From contig NC_134028.1 in the NCBI RefSeq assembly GCF_964204645.1, forward strand, positions 12,567,001 to 12,631,000: DNA of 64,000 nucleotides, given 5' to 3'. Under the pieces are notes generated by a model. It was not told the DNA's origin and searched no databases. It worked only from the letters and a program-made list of their open reading frames with translations. This document shows positions 21,114 to 32,519 of the stretch, piece after piece. Positions within the stretch are counted from its first letter, which is position 1; each line of letters opens with the position of its first letter. This stretch comes from Tubulanus polymorphus. Taxonomy: Eukaryota; Nemertea; Palaeonemertea; Tubulaniformes; Tubulanidae. Made by a program: the position numbers and the translations under genes.

Positions 21114-22220
21114 AGTTTTTTGACGCCTTATAAAACGTTACCATTATGAAACCTAAACAATGCTAACCATTCAGCGTCATTTTACAAACGACAACCGTAA
21201 ATCGATGTGCAAAACGTCACAGGTTTATGTGTACACATACAAGCCATTTGGCAAAATATTATTGATAAAGATGTAGAATGGCTCCCTATGATTATATAAT
21301 GACCTATATTTGAACGTCGAAATGTTATATTGCATTGAATATCATGAGAAGACGTATTGTAATAGTAAAGGATGTATGATTATATCAGGAGCGTCAGGCA
21401 TAAATAGAAATGATAAGTAAATCGGATTATTCGGTTAAATGGCGGATGTATACACGATTTGGAAGTCTGATATAAAAGTCAGACCCTGACATGGGGATGC
21501 TAGTGGAATGACGAAGCTATCTACGATCTGAGTAGGGCCGGCGTGAATTTCATCGGCGGCTACAAGCGGTCTATATAAAAACGTGTAAACATATAATTTC
21601 AATATTCAAATGTTTTAGAAAATATGTTCGATATTAGAGGTATGCAGGTTTCATGAGATTAGCAATTTATAATAGCATAACTGTCACTGATGGCATGTGT
21701 GTAAGGTGACAATTCAATTCAATACTTTATTGATCCTTATTTCATTGAAATTCCGGGATAAAATTCCCAAATTCAATAAAGTTACAAATTTTAAACTAAG
21801 AAAATACAAAATACAAGACACACGGGTAATTCATACAGAATAACATGAATAAGTTATTTAAATGACAATGTCTACTTCAACCCAGACTCAAGTCTAGGAT
21901 ATCGAGTGACAGCCAAACCGGGATCCCGGTCGACCGGACCGGCTGGCTACACGATATGCTCGAAGTCATGATGAAGCAGACATCAGAAGAGCTCTTTCTT
22001 CAACCATGGAGGCAATGAAGTTGCAGACCAGCTTAGAGGCAAAAGTGAATCGAAATCGGTCACAAGTTGACAATTTTTTTTTTAGAACAGTCGAAGACTG
22101 GATCATCTACCCAATCGCCAAATCTCATAATTCCCCAAATTTCTTAAAACTTCGATTTCAAATTTGCAACTCCACATTAGCTTATCCCAGAAATTCTACA
22201 TTTTTTCGCAGGCGTCAAAT
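21114..22220. mobile_element. 1.1-kb TIR element, right copy (inverted)
   Basis: Reverse-complement copy of 16857-18013. It starts TTTTTTGACGCCTTATAAAA and ends CGCAGGCGTCAAAT. Homology to the left copy ends at the TIRs, indicating two independent insertions of one family. The copies differ by substitutions and small indels. It sits in intron 7, so exons 8 and 9 lie between the two copies. Confidence 0.75.
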
Positions 22221-22725
22221 AATTTATTAAAGTTAATTTTCATGTTGATAAATCTACTGGTTAAAATGCCTGACATTATACCTAGGCATTCTTTATTACT
22301 TGTTTTTCTATGCCATTAGGTATTTAACTTAGTGGGGATATTCTCAATACATTAACTTGATCATTTGCCATCACTCGTTGTGATGTCGCTTTAGTGTGAA
22401 AGGATATCGCAATTTATTCCTTACCTTTCTGGTATCCTTATATAAACATTATCATCATAATTATTTTATTTTATTTTTATTTTCTTATTTATTTGTTTTG
22501 GTTTTTTTTTCAGCTCAAACTTATTAAACTAATCCAATTTCTTTGAATAGGGCCTATGTGTTTTTTGAACCGGATAATTTTTCTGATTTAGTTAACAGTG
22601 AAAAATTTCTACATTTAACATTCTACAGTGTAACATACATAGTCTCCCAAGTAAGATTGATAATTTGAAAATGTTAATTGAAAACTTTAGGCATCAAAAT
22701 ATTGAACTACATGTAATTAGGCTCT

Positions 22726-23352
22726 GTGAAACATTCCTTACTGATCATAATGCTCAAACATATTTTACCAGGATACTCATTGTATGAAGAACACCGTGAA
22801 AACTTAACTAGAGGGGGAGTTGCACTTTTTGTGAAAAATACTTTATCATTCAGAACGCGGACCGACCTAAACTTTTATGAGGAAGGCAAATACGAATCTT
22901 GTTTCATTGAGATCAGGAAGAGCAAATCCTTTCAAAACAATTTGATTATTGGTGAAATCTATAGAGTACCTGGCACCACTGTGAATGACTTTATCTCAAT
23001 CTTTGATAACTTACTTAAAACAATCAAAAAGGAAAAAAGTGACATTATTCTTGGAATGGATCAAAATTTAGATTATATTAAGATTAATTCTCATAAAGAA
23101 ACATCCAAATTTTTAGACTGTAACCTAAATAGCAATTTGTTTCCTTCTATCTTGAGACCAACTAGAATTACTCACTCAAGTGCTACCTTGATTGATAATA
23201 TCTATTTATCACCAAATCTCTGTTCACGGGCCACTAGTGCAGTTTTGACCACTCATATTTCGGATCATTTACCTTGTATAGTATCAATAAGAGGAATTAC
23301 CAAGTATCGAGAAAGCACTGAAACCACCAAGCGTAACCTATCTTGCCAATGA
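22726..23352 (+). pseudogene. LINE 1 endonuclease fragment
   Basis: AP-endonuclease (EEP fold) of a non-LTR element. Motifs in order: RGGVALFVKN, ESCFIEI, LIIGEIYRVPG, DIILGMDQNLDY (normally GDFN.D) and HISDHLPCIV with the catalytic His. The N-terminal strand lies in another frame upstream (22628-22780), so the domain is frameshifted. Asp of the GDFN motif appears altered (GMDQN). Confidence 0.8.
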
Positions 23353-23617
23353 AAGTTTCTCTTATTTTATCAATAAACTCAGTAATATAGTGGATGATGT
23401 AGCGCCTGTAATGAAAGTTAAAGCTAGAAATCACATTAGAGAAGAATGGATGACGCCATCCATTCTAAAATCGTCACGGAAATGTGATAAACTATGTAAG
23501 AATTGTATTTATCTAAATAAAAATGACCAGAAATATAAGTAATATGTCCTATATAGAAACAATCTGAACTATATCAAAAGACAACAAAAACTTGATTACT
23601 ATTCAAACAAATTAACC

Positions 23618-24729
23618 ATGTTTAAAAATAATTCTAAAAAACTCTGGCAATTTATGAACACAGCTATTGGGAAAAACCGAGATAAAACTTCAGTGACAAC
23701 TAATAGCTTTATAATTAACGGCAACGTGACATCTGATCCAATGATGATTTCAAATGGCTTTAATGATTATTTCTGTAATATTGGAGAAAGATTAACAAAT
23801 GAGATTCCCAAATCGAACAGAGACTATACTAGTTATTCACCAAACCAAAACCCTAACTCAATGTTTCTTAGCCCAACAAATGAACAGGAAATCGATTTAT
23901 TAATCAAATCTCTGCCCAAGAAACTCAGTTCTGGTCACGACAATATCAATATTTTAATAGTTAAAAAAGTGAAGCAAAACATTCTCAAACCATTAACCCT
24001 AATAATGAATAAATCTCTCGAGGAAGGAATTTTCCCTGATGATATGAAAATAGCGAAGGTTATCCCTATATTTAAAAACAACAACAAAGATCTTTTTTCT
24101 TATTACAGACCAATCTCGCTGCTGCCAGTTTTCTCCAAAATCCCTGAGCAACTCGTACATTCTAGGCTTTATTCTTTCTTAGTCAAGAATAATATAATCT
24201 ATACGAGCCAGTATGGGTTTAGACCAAACCATTCAACACGCGACGCTATTAATGAATTTTTAGGCGCCATACTAAAAAATATAGAAAATAACAAAACATC
24301 TCTCGCATTTTTTTTAGATTGTCAAAATCGTTTGATTCCCTTGATGTTAGTCACCTTCTCTTTAAGCTTTCCCATTATGGAATTAGGGGTCATTGCTATA
24401 AATGGTTTGAAAGTTATCTTACAAATAGAAAAATGTATGTTAATTATAAACTGAGTAGAGATTCTCAATTAAAACCTATCAAATTTGGTGTCCCCAAGGG
24501 TACGGTACTCGGTCCTTTGCTTTTTCTGATATATATTAATGACCTTAATCATGACCTAATAAGTTCCAAAACAATTCTTTTCGCAGATGATGCTAATATT
24601 CTTTTTGAAAATGATAAAATTGATTCAATTCAAAAAGCCATTGACGAAGATATCAAGATGTTAATTGACTGGTTCCGTGCAAATTTATTAACGCTAAACA
24701 AGGCATCCACTAGAGATTTGGTCCAGTGA
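23618..24729 (+). pseudogene. LINE 1 reverse transcriptase, frameshifted
   Basis: The first part is in the frame of 23618-24454 and carries fingers motifs (IAKVIPIFKNNNKDLF, YYRPISLLPVFSKI, YGFRPNHSTRDAI, FFLDCQ). The palm continues in the frame of 24319-24729 ([50 protein letters not shown]). The shift destroys the DLSKAFD motif. Both catalytic Asp of FADD remain. Not functional as it stands. Confidence 0.85.
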
Positions 24730-25439
24730 CTATAACACCCACTAAATCATGCAAATTCCTAGGATTAACAATTGAAGACCAACTCAACTAGGATCCACAC
24801 TTGAAACAGCTTGTCTCTAAAATTAACAAAAACATATTTCTTCTCTGTAGTGTAAAAAATGTTTTCCTACCATAGGCTAAACGTCTACTCTACCATAGCT
24901 ATGTACATTCCCACCTTACCTATGCATCAGTAGCCTGGGGCCCAAAGCTATCTAAATCCCAAGTAAATACTTTATTCAAACTGCAGAAAAAAGCCATCAG
25001 ATACATTGATAATTCATCATTTAACGCCCATACTAGTCCTCTTTTCAAAAAGTATAAAATCCTCAAATTTGAAGACCTTGTCGAATTAGAACTGATTAAA
25101 TTTGGCTATCAATACGTAAATAAAATCCTTCCACATCCAATTCTCAAGCTATTTAATTTTAATTCTTTACACCATACATACAATACCAGAAGAAAAAACC
25201 TACCCAGAATCCAATATCATCGTACTCAAATTTTCCAGTCATCTGGCAAAACCTCCCAATCAAGTTGAGAAATGCTAAAAGCCTATCATCTCTTGTATCT
25301 AATATCAAGAATCTGAAGCTGAATAGTTATTAATGAGCTAATCCATAAATATTGTACTGTGATTCTCCTTGTCTATTACTAATATACTAGTACATTTACA
25401 TACAGTAATCTCTCATTTACATACAGTAATCTCTCATTT

Positions 25440-26885
25440 GTGTCTAAGGTTCTCGAGAGAGTTGTAGCCAGTCGACTGCGTGAGTACATGGATCGTAACC
25501 ATCTTCACGATGTCTTGCAATCAGCCTATAAACCAAGGCATAGCACAGAGACAGCTTTGCTCAAGGTGCAAGATGACATTCCTACCCTCATCGATCAGGG
25601 TTCAATTGTGATACTGATACTACTCGATCTTAGTGCGGCATTTGATACGGTAGATCACACTGTGTTACTCTCTCGCATCAAACATTACCTAGGCATCAAT
25701 GGAAGAGCACCCCAATGGTTCAAGTCGTACCTCACCCACAGGACATTGAATGTTACTGTTAACGGCCATGCCTCTGATTCATACTAGTTAAAGTGTGGGG
25801 TACCACAAGGCTCAGAGTTGGGCCCCTTACTCTTTCTTATCTATGTGCTTCCTCTGGGTGAACTGATAAAATCATTTGATATTGATAGACATGGATTTAG
25901 AGATGACAACCAAGTGTACAAGGCAATTAAATCCATCCATGATCCGTCACGTGTAAATCAACAACTGTCAAATGTTGAGAAGTGTTTGGTCACGGTGTAT
26001 AAATGGTATACCGACAATTTGCTCAAAGCAAATGCTGGAAAGACTGAGGTATTTCTCTTAGGTACATCGCAGCGTCTCAATATTACCGACATTGAATCTC
26101 TCATGGTCGCGGGTGTTTGTGTCCCTGTTTCAAAGTCGCCGATCTGCAATCCCGGTGTTATGTTCGATCATGAAATGTCTATGAGTGCACATGTGAAATC
26201 TGTTTTGAAAAGCGGATATTTTCACATTCGTAACATTGGATTAGCTAGAAAGAATCTGAATAGAAATGCTACCAAGGCACTTGTCCAAGCTCTTGTCTTG
26301 TCTAGGCTGGACAACTGTAATAGCCTTCTGGCTGGAATAACCAGTGACTTGTGTGGAAGCTTACAGAAATTACAAAACTGTGCAGCACGATTAGTTTTGC
26401 GCACCCCAAAACGAGAGCATATAACTCCCGCGCTCATGCAGTTAGACTGGCTACCAGTAAAAGCAAGAATTGACTTCAAAACACTACTGCTAGTATTCAG
26501 AGCTCTTACCGGAATAGCACCGGCCTATATTGCTGATCTAATCACTGTGTATACCCCAAGGAGAACACTTCGATCATGTAACCAATTCAAACTGTCAGAA
26601 CCATCATTCAGCTTATCTATATTTGGCGGCAGAGCCTTCTCATCCCACGCACCTAGACTCTGGAATCAGTTCATCGACTCAAGAGAATCTACACTTACCA
26701 GTTCAAATCTCATATCAAAACAAACCTATTCTGCCAATACTATTCCCTGGAGCGCAATTGAACTTTGTTTTTTAACATGGAAAGCTGCGCTATACAAATC
26801 CATATTTATTATTATTATTATTATTTATTACATTTACTATTATTTTTACTATTATTATTGTTATCATTGCCTTTATTCCTATTGA
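25440..26885 (+). pseudogene. LINE 2 reverse transcriptase C-terminal part with one internal stop
   Basis: One frame throughout, broken by TAG at 25786-25788 just before [12 protein letters not shown]. The palm motif LLDLSAAFDTVDH supplies the first catalytic Asp; FRDD supplies the other two. The segment [14 protein letters not shown] onward is the conserved C-terminal region of L2/CR1 elements. The C-terminus runs into an (ATT)n stretch giving poly-Ile/Tyr. Confidence 0.85.
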
Positions 26886-26990
26886 TCTTCATCTGTTTTC
26901 TAACATTATTATATCATAATTATTACTATTATTATTATCATTATTATTATTATAAATATTATCATTATTATTATTATTATTATTAAGTAT
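26790..26990. repeat. (ATT/TTA)n microsatellite
   Basis: Interrupted TTA/ATT triplets over about 200 bases at the 3' end of the LINE 2 reading frame. The Tyr/Leu-rich frame at 26765-26986 is an artefact of it. Confidence 0.9.
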
Positions 26991-27507
26991 TATAATCCTT
27001 CCTATTATTATGAATATGGATGAATATTATAATGTTATCGATATTCATATATTATAAAGTAACATTTATATCTATTTATATCAATTTGTATTGCACCTTG
27101 CACGTAATGCACGTGGGCACAGTGCCTTAGTAATGATAAGTACAGCCCTAGGCTCGCACTGTCCCTCATCTTATGTCTGTAAAAACTATGTTTTACTCCT
27201 ATATTGTATCTTGCATGACATAAGGATGAAAAATAAATTATATATTATTCCCATCTGAATCTGCCACCGAGGTCTTAATTAGATCATTTCCATGACATTT
27301 TTTGCAGAAAATTTGTTTGGAAAGATAGGAAATCCCTTAAAGAGTGATAGAAACACATCATGTTAAGGGTTTAAAAAAGTAAACTTTAATAGTTGAACCA
27401 AGTAAACTTTATGAAACTGAGAAATGAAACAATCTTATCGCAGCATTATACGCACGTAAATAGACTCTGTCACAAATAGACATGCTCCGTACAGCATAAA
27501 CCACTGA

Positions 27508-28072
27508 GGCCATCCCAAATTAATGGTCTGTTTGCTGTAACCCGACCGGCCCGACTTCAAAGGTACCGAGTGAAAACTTTTTTCTAGGATTCATTGAAAT
27601 AAATTTCGTTTTTGAAAAAAACGGCCGACCGACTGACCCACCCACTGCCAATGTATGAGCTGCGTATGTTTGAAGTCAAGTGTGCATCGTGTGAAAACAT
27701 GCCTTGATGTGTGACCTAGTTTAAGTTTTCAAGGAAACTGGCAGTGTCCCAATAAGCTGCCATTCATTCTTAGTGACTATATCGAGCTGGTATTGTAAAA
27801 GCACGCATATATACTAATGTGCTGTTTCATTTTGAACAGAGATGACACTCTGGACGAAGTTATAATTTCAGAATTATTCTTGAAATTTAGGCTATAAGAC
27901 AAATTTCCCGTGCACAATGCAGATTTCTGATATCGTTACCATGTAAAAAAGGTCATAAATTAGTTTTTTTTTATGCCCATATTTTGCTAAAAGAAATTTC
28001 TACCTACCTACCGACTCATCCTGAAAACTTGAGTCGGTGTTACGGCAAACAGACAATTATTTTGGGATGGCC
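27508..28072 (-). mobile_element. Family B MITE (PIF/Harbinger-like), copy 1
   Basis: The ends GGCCATCCCAAATTAATGG and ATTATTTTGGGATGGCC are inverted repeats extending through TTTGC(T/C)GTAAC. The direct repeat TGA (27505-27507 and 28073-28075) is the target duplication. Length is 565 bp. It is inverted relative to copies 2 and 3. The interior holds GTATGAGCTGCGTATGTTTG and TTGTGCACGGGAAATTTGTC-type phrases. No transposase. Confidence 0.8.
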
Positions 28073-28279
28073 TGATGCTGAATGATTTCGTTTTCGTATA
28101 ACATACACTGTGTATGGAATTTAAAAAGTTTGTTCAACAATTTATTGTTAAAAACTGAACAATTATCAAGATTCATTGCCTCTTTATATATTTCAATATA
28201 TATTGTTTATTTAGCCAATCAGCGTGCATTAAAAAATATTCAACCCGGACACTTTCTTGGCAGAGGCTTTCTCTAACAC

Positions 28280-28560
28280 ACTTCACAGAGGTTCATACGT
28301 AGAGACGACGCCCCCCAATCGAGGTCATTGCAATTTCATACACAAGAGCTACGAATTTTCCCGCCAAAAACAGTTTTTCGTAGAATTTTGTCATCGACCG
28401 AGGTTTGTCATGTTTTCAATCGCATCGATTATACGTCGTTTAGGCCGGGAACCAATATAAACATACGCTCACATAAAAAAACATACCATGATTTTACATG
28501 AATTGGCTCAATGCCAACTTCACATTGCTGACAAAGGTTAACCAAAAAGAATCAAAATCT
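28280..28560. repeat. Interspersed repeat family I, partial copy
   Basis: GTAGAGACGACGCCCCCCAA, GGTCATTGCAATTTCATA and TTTTCAATCGCATCGATTAT recur in order at 40060-40330. The tail (ATTGGCTCAATGCCAACTTC) also recurs at 51640. Confidence 0.6.
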
Positions 28561-29547
28561 GATCAGTGTTGCAAACGTACATACGTACAGAAAATCGGGC
28601 TCCAAACACGATTGCATACGTAAGGACATAAAAACGAGTTCAACTGATAACACTTTATACCATATTTAATTACTTAAGAACAGTTATCAGCGTTGCTCAG
28701 ACTACGGATTTCGCTGGAAAAACGCTGGAGGGCCCTAGTGCGTTGACATTATTTCGGTGTTTAAATGATAAGTTTTTTTTAACAAAATAAACTATTTTCA
28801 TAAAAAAGCCATTTGTTTCCTGGAATATGTAATAAAACTTCGACTTCGTCATCAATATTTCTTGCGACTATGATTGAAGCTCCCATACTCGTTAAAGTCG
28901 AGGTCAATGAGTGATATAATCGCGGCTGAAATCTCAGCTGGCTAAATAATTTATGCTGGTTTTTACGGTAAAGAGTAGCGACTGTCTGAAACTGCTAAGG
29001 ATGATCCGACCTTAGCCAAATTCTACAAACTTAAGTTCACTGTGTAATTGTATCCGGAGCACTCTCGAGTCTGTCAGCATTAGCCCTGAATATCGCGGGG
29101 CGCCAGACTTGATCAGCGCGCGCGCTGTACGATCAATATAACTATGTACTTGTTCTATGTTACACACACACAGCGAATGTATTGAGCGTCGCTGTAGCAA
29201 CGCGCTACAGCGGCTTGAACTAACAAGTAACGTTGATTATTTTATAACCAAATTTGAGCACTTATAAGCATCAGAATCAAATATAAACCAAGCTGCACCA
29301 TCTGAGATAGTAAAACACATATATTTTGTTGTGGCCCAAATTGCGGCTTATCATGAATGATTATATGGGTCTCATATGAAATATAAAGGCTCTTAATAAA
29401 ATACTCAGTTATAGGCCAAATTCTCAATTTTTGAAATCAAGATGGCTGCCAGTGAGCCATCTTGAATGTGAATATCATTAACTCAAATGGACTTCATCTC
29501 AGAAATATACTGAAAAGTTGGGTACATATGCCCAATAACAATAAATA
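28561..29547. other. Intron 7, mostly without recognised features
   Basis: 29160-29310 matches family F (GTAGCAACGCGCTACAGCGG; ATCAAATATAAACCAAGCTG). The CAAGATGGCTGCCAGTGAGC phrase near 29440 is a scrap of family A. No coding potential beyond exon 7 at 29549. Confidence 0.45.
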
Positions 29548-29548
29548 C

Positions 29549-29709
29549 CTTTTTAGCTGGATTGTAAGTATGTTTGATGGCCGATGTAAGGTGAATCGTT
29601 TTGTGGCAGAACCTTTATGTTTGCAGCGAGGGCAGTTATATGCATTATCACAGTCTAGAGTTTCCGGTTGGACAAATTTCTCAAATGCTTTCTGAATATT
29701 TGGTACACT
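29549..29709 (-). CDS. USP36/USP42-like: USP36/42-like exon 7 (second CxxC of zinc site, fingers)
   Basis: The exon encodes NIQKAFEKFVQPETLDCDNA, YNCPRCKHKGSATKRFTLHR and PSNILTIQLKR. It matches the USP36/42 finger region (ALEQFVKPE.LDGENSYKC..CKK..ASKRFTIHR.SNVLTL.LKRF). Cys300 and Cys303 complete the zinc site with C253/C256. The acceptor ATTCTTTTTCAG|AG and donor AAAAG|GTATTT are clear. It enters in phase 0 and leaves in phase 2, so the Arg of LKRF is split with exon 8. Length is 161 nt. Confidence 0.94.
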
Positions 29710-29967
29710 CTGAAAAAGAATAAAAAACCATCAAAAAACCTAAACCGGTATTGATTAAACACGATAGCTGGAATTCAGTAGGGCATTTTATTGTGCGTGC
29801 GATTACGATTATCTTATAAATGGAGGAGAAACTAATGTTGTCCACAGACAAATAAACATACTGTTAAAACAGCAATACAGAACACTCAACTATCTCAGAA
29901 TAACTGGTTGGTAACCTGTCTAAATAAATGAGCTGTCGGGAACTCCAGTATGGCTAGTTGGTTAAAT

Positions 29968-30631
29968 CAGGGATATCAGGCATGTTCAAAAAGGTCGGAA
30001 GTTAGAGGTGTATTGTGCCAAAGGCACGAAATTGCGAGTGCCGACGGCGCGAAGCACTTGCAGGGGTCCTCCCGGAGAAAATTTTGAAATCTCTAGATGC
30101 CAGGAGACGAAAACAGCTTCACACTAGCTCTTAATTTACTTGCAGCACCAATCAGATTGCCTGTTGTATAACAGCTGAGGTAAATTTCATGGAAGAACTA
30201 TCAATGCCTGAATTGGAAAACCCTGGCTAAAATAAAATGGGATATCTGATTGGCTAATAATGACATCATTTAAGCTGTGCACCAGTCCGTTATGGCAGGG
30301 TTTCATACCGTGGTAATCTCGATGCCATCAGGTTCGAATCCCAGACAGGGGAGGATGGCTTATTCATGGATTTCCAGGAAAAGTGACTCACTGCACACAT
30401 TCAACACATTGCATGCAATGAATGACAAACAAAAACAAAAATATCACCTGAGTTATGAATGCTTTTACGGTTCAGTCTAAACTACAGTACCGGTATTAAA
30501 AGTAAAATTCACAGAATGCTTTGCAACACAGCAATTAAATTTTCTCAACGGTTCCACATTGATCTCAGGGATGATCAAAATGAATCATAAAGGTCGGAAA
30601 TCCGACTAAGGTCGGAAAATTATCACCCCTG
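29968..30631. mobile_element. hAT-like MITE with 6-bp target duplication TTAAAT
   Basis: It starts CAGGGATATCAGGCATGTTC and ends GGTCGGAAAATTATCACCCC TG, with short CAGG..CCTG inverted ends. TTAAAT is duplicated exactly (29962-29967 and 30632-30637). Its 3' part (CTCAACGGTTCCACATTGAT, CTCAGGGATGATCAAAATG) matches the end of the insertion at 47724-48250, and GAATGCTTTTACGGTTC is shared with three related elements. No transposase. Confidence 0.8.
30150..30420 (+). repeat. tRNA-like SINE-type repeat (family G), copy 1
   Basis: Contains a good B-box (GGTTCGAATCC near 30333) preceded by CCAGTCCGTTATGGCAGGGT and a sequence about 45 bases longer than a simple D-arm. The whole unit (GCACCAATCAGATTG, AGGTAAATTTCATGG, GGATATCTGATTGGCTAATA) recurs in reverse complement at 42683-42905. 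It lies inside the 6-bp-duplication element, so either part of it or an insertion into it. Confidence 0.5.
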
Positions 30632-30639
30632 TTAAATAG

Positions 30640-31944
30640 GCCTAAATGAAAAATTTGACAGCGACTTATGCGATTTGCTTAAATAAAAACGCCTGAAGTG
30701 TTTATCAGTGGGGTATTTCAGCAACCAATCTAAATATGGTGAAAGTTAAGCCACGTTTCATTGAAAACATGATTTCCTTTAGAATAACTGTTTATCATCT
30801 TATATATGAATGAAAGTTATAACATCAACTAGCCAATTGAGATTAAAACTAGAAATGTTCGGGCATCATGAAAACATATTACATTGTTCATTCTTACTCT
30901 AAAAACTATGCAGATCATTTCACTTTAAAAACTGCCCTGGGCACTACTGTGAGAGTGGGTGCCTCAGACAGTGGTAGGCAGGAGCAATTATGTCAGATCG
31001 ATTTGTTATGGCCAGTAGTACAAAAAGATCGACAGACCAATGTGTATCACTTTCAAAGACTTCTTAATAATAATTTGTCTGATAATAACTTGAATGAAAA
31101 TCTACGACTAAGTTTAATTCATTCAAAAAAACGTATTTCACTGTATCAAAAACGCGTGTATTCATAATGCGCGCGGCAATTTGAGCCCATACTGTCACTG
31201 TGGGTTGTGTGTGCAGTATGAGATACTTGTGATCTGCCAGCGCACGCTTGCCTCGTGTTGTATGGCCAGACGCAAACTGTTGCTACGCAATACGTCTGCA
31301 GAAAATGAATTAACGCACACAACTCAGTGATAATTTCAATCTTACTGTAAAAATCAAAGGCTTTCAATGACATTGTCTGCCAAACTTTCGAATTTAAAGA
31401 CTCCCACTGATATTCCCAGCATAAAAAAGGTATCTAAGACCGCTCGGTACGGACTCTAGTGCAAGGGGCCCATTCACACTAAGTGATGGAGTCATCCGCA
31501 ACGAACAAATTATTAATAAAATATACTTCAAAAATCTTTTTAATATTATTGTGATCAACTGCAACCCAATATAATGTGAATTAATCTTGAATACAAAATT
31601 GCTGGATCTATTTTTGAGAGTGTATTTAACCCCATTTATCGGATCTTTCGTTAATTCAATGACTGTAAAAATGATGTGCTTTGGTTCACGGTAAACATAC
31701 ATGACACGATGCTGACACACTCATAATACCTCTCTCCTTCCTTGAGAGCAAATAAAAGCGGACTACTACACTGGCAGCCCAGCAAGAGTATTTCAATCAC
31801 AATGTTCAATTGAGATCGGCAATGAATGTATTTATTTGTGTAAACACTCATGTGTGTGATGGGATAGGACTAAGTCATCTATGTTTGCATGTCTCGCTTT
31901 GGAGGTTAAATATGGCAGCTCTCATCCGCTGTTAATTCTGCTGA
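30640..31944. other. Intron 6 stretch without a gene
   Basis: 31570-31700 (TTGAATACAAAATTGCTGGA; AACCCCATTTATCGGATCTT) recurs at 61535-61655 and is a dispersed repeat (family J). The 99-aa frame at 30868 has no recognisable motif. Nothing else is supported. Confidence 0.45.
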
Positions 31945-32519
31945 GGCTATCCCAAAATAATTGTCTGTTTGCTGTAACACGGACTCAAGATTTCAGGATG
32001 AGACCGTAAGGTGGAAATTTTTTTTTTGCAAAATTTTAGGGCAAATAAAAAACAAATTTATCACCTATTTTATATGAAGGGAACAATATCACAAAACTGC
32101 GTTGTGCATGGGAAATTTGTCCATAGCCTAGATTTCAATAATAATCTTAAAATTCTAACTACGTCTGGAGCATCATCTCTGTGTTCAAAATGACACACTA
32201 CATTGTGCATTGGTCATATGCGCACTATAACATTACCGGCATTAATATAGTCACTAAGGATGAATGGTAGCTTATTGGAACACTGCCAGTTTCCTGGAAA
32301 ACTTAAACTAGGACACACTCGACGCATGTACACACGATGCACACTTTACTTCAAACATGCGTAGCTCATACATCGGTAGCGTGTCGGTCGGTCGGCAATT
32401 TTTATCAAAAATAAAATCCATTTCAATGAATGCCCAAAAAAAGTTTTCACTCAGTAACTTTGAAGTCAGGTCGGTCGGGTTATGGTAAACAGACAATTAT
32501 TTTGGGATATTTTGGGATA
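31945..32519 (+). mobile_element. Family B MITE, copy 2 (right end damaged)
   Basis: The left end GGCTATCCCAAAATAATTGT corresponds to family B. The right end reads ATTATTTTGGGATATTTTGG GATAAC, with a small duplication in place of GGGATGGCC, so the TIR is altered. The interior matches copy 3 (GGAAATTTGTC, GAACACTGCCAGTTTCCTGG). Confidence 0.75.

Larger units (their letters stand above)
22600..25433 (+). mobile_element. Non-LTR retrotransposon (LINE 1), endonuclease and RT, disrupted
   Basis: An AP-endonuclease domain begins near 22628 (NIHSLPSKIDNLKMLIENF, then VIRLCETFLTDHN), shifts frame and continues in 22726-23352 (GEIYRVPG, GMDQNLDYIKI, SDHLP). The reverse transcriptase spans 23618-24729 with a frameshift near 24320: RPISLLPVFSKIPEQL, SQYGFRPNHSTRDAINEF, then [20 protein letters not shown] and active site FADD near 24583. 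The 3' domain is broken by stops (TYASVAWGP, NTRRKNLPRIQYHRT). Structure fits the CR1/Crack/Daphne-like group, a family-level inference. It is dead: at least three frameshifts or stops. It lies opposite to the USP gene, in intron 7. Confidence 0.85.
25434..27245 (+). mobile_element. CR1/L2-like LINE 2, 5' truncated RT half
   Basis: Opens at SKVLERVVASRLREYM and runs through [72 protein letters not shown] and the typical C-terminal domain ([38 protein letters not shown]). An in-frame TAG at 25786 interrupts the RT. The active-site xDD reads FRDD rather than FADD. The 3' tail has ATT repeats and ends in AAAAATAAATTATATATT. It is the same family as LINE 3 (44.8-48.7 kb). Confidence 0.88.

Noticed and set aside
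20901-21149. 82-aa frame with Ile-Tyr repeats
   Set aside because: It is the translation of a (TA)n microsatellite.
26765-26986. 73-aa Tyr/Leu-rich frame
   Set aside because: It is the translation of an interrupted (ATT)n tract at the 3' end of LINE 2.
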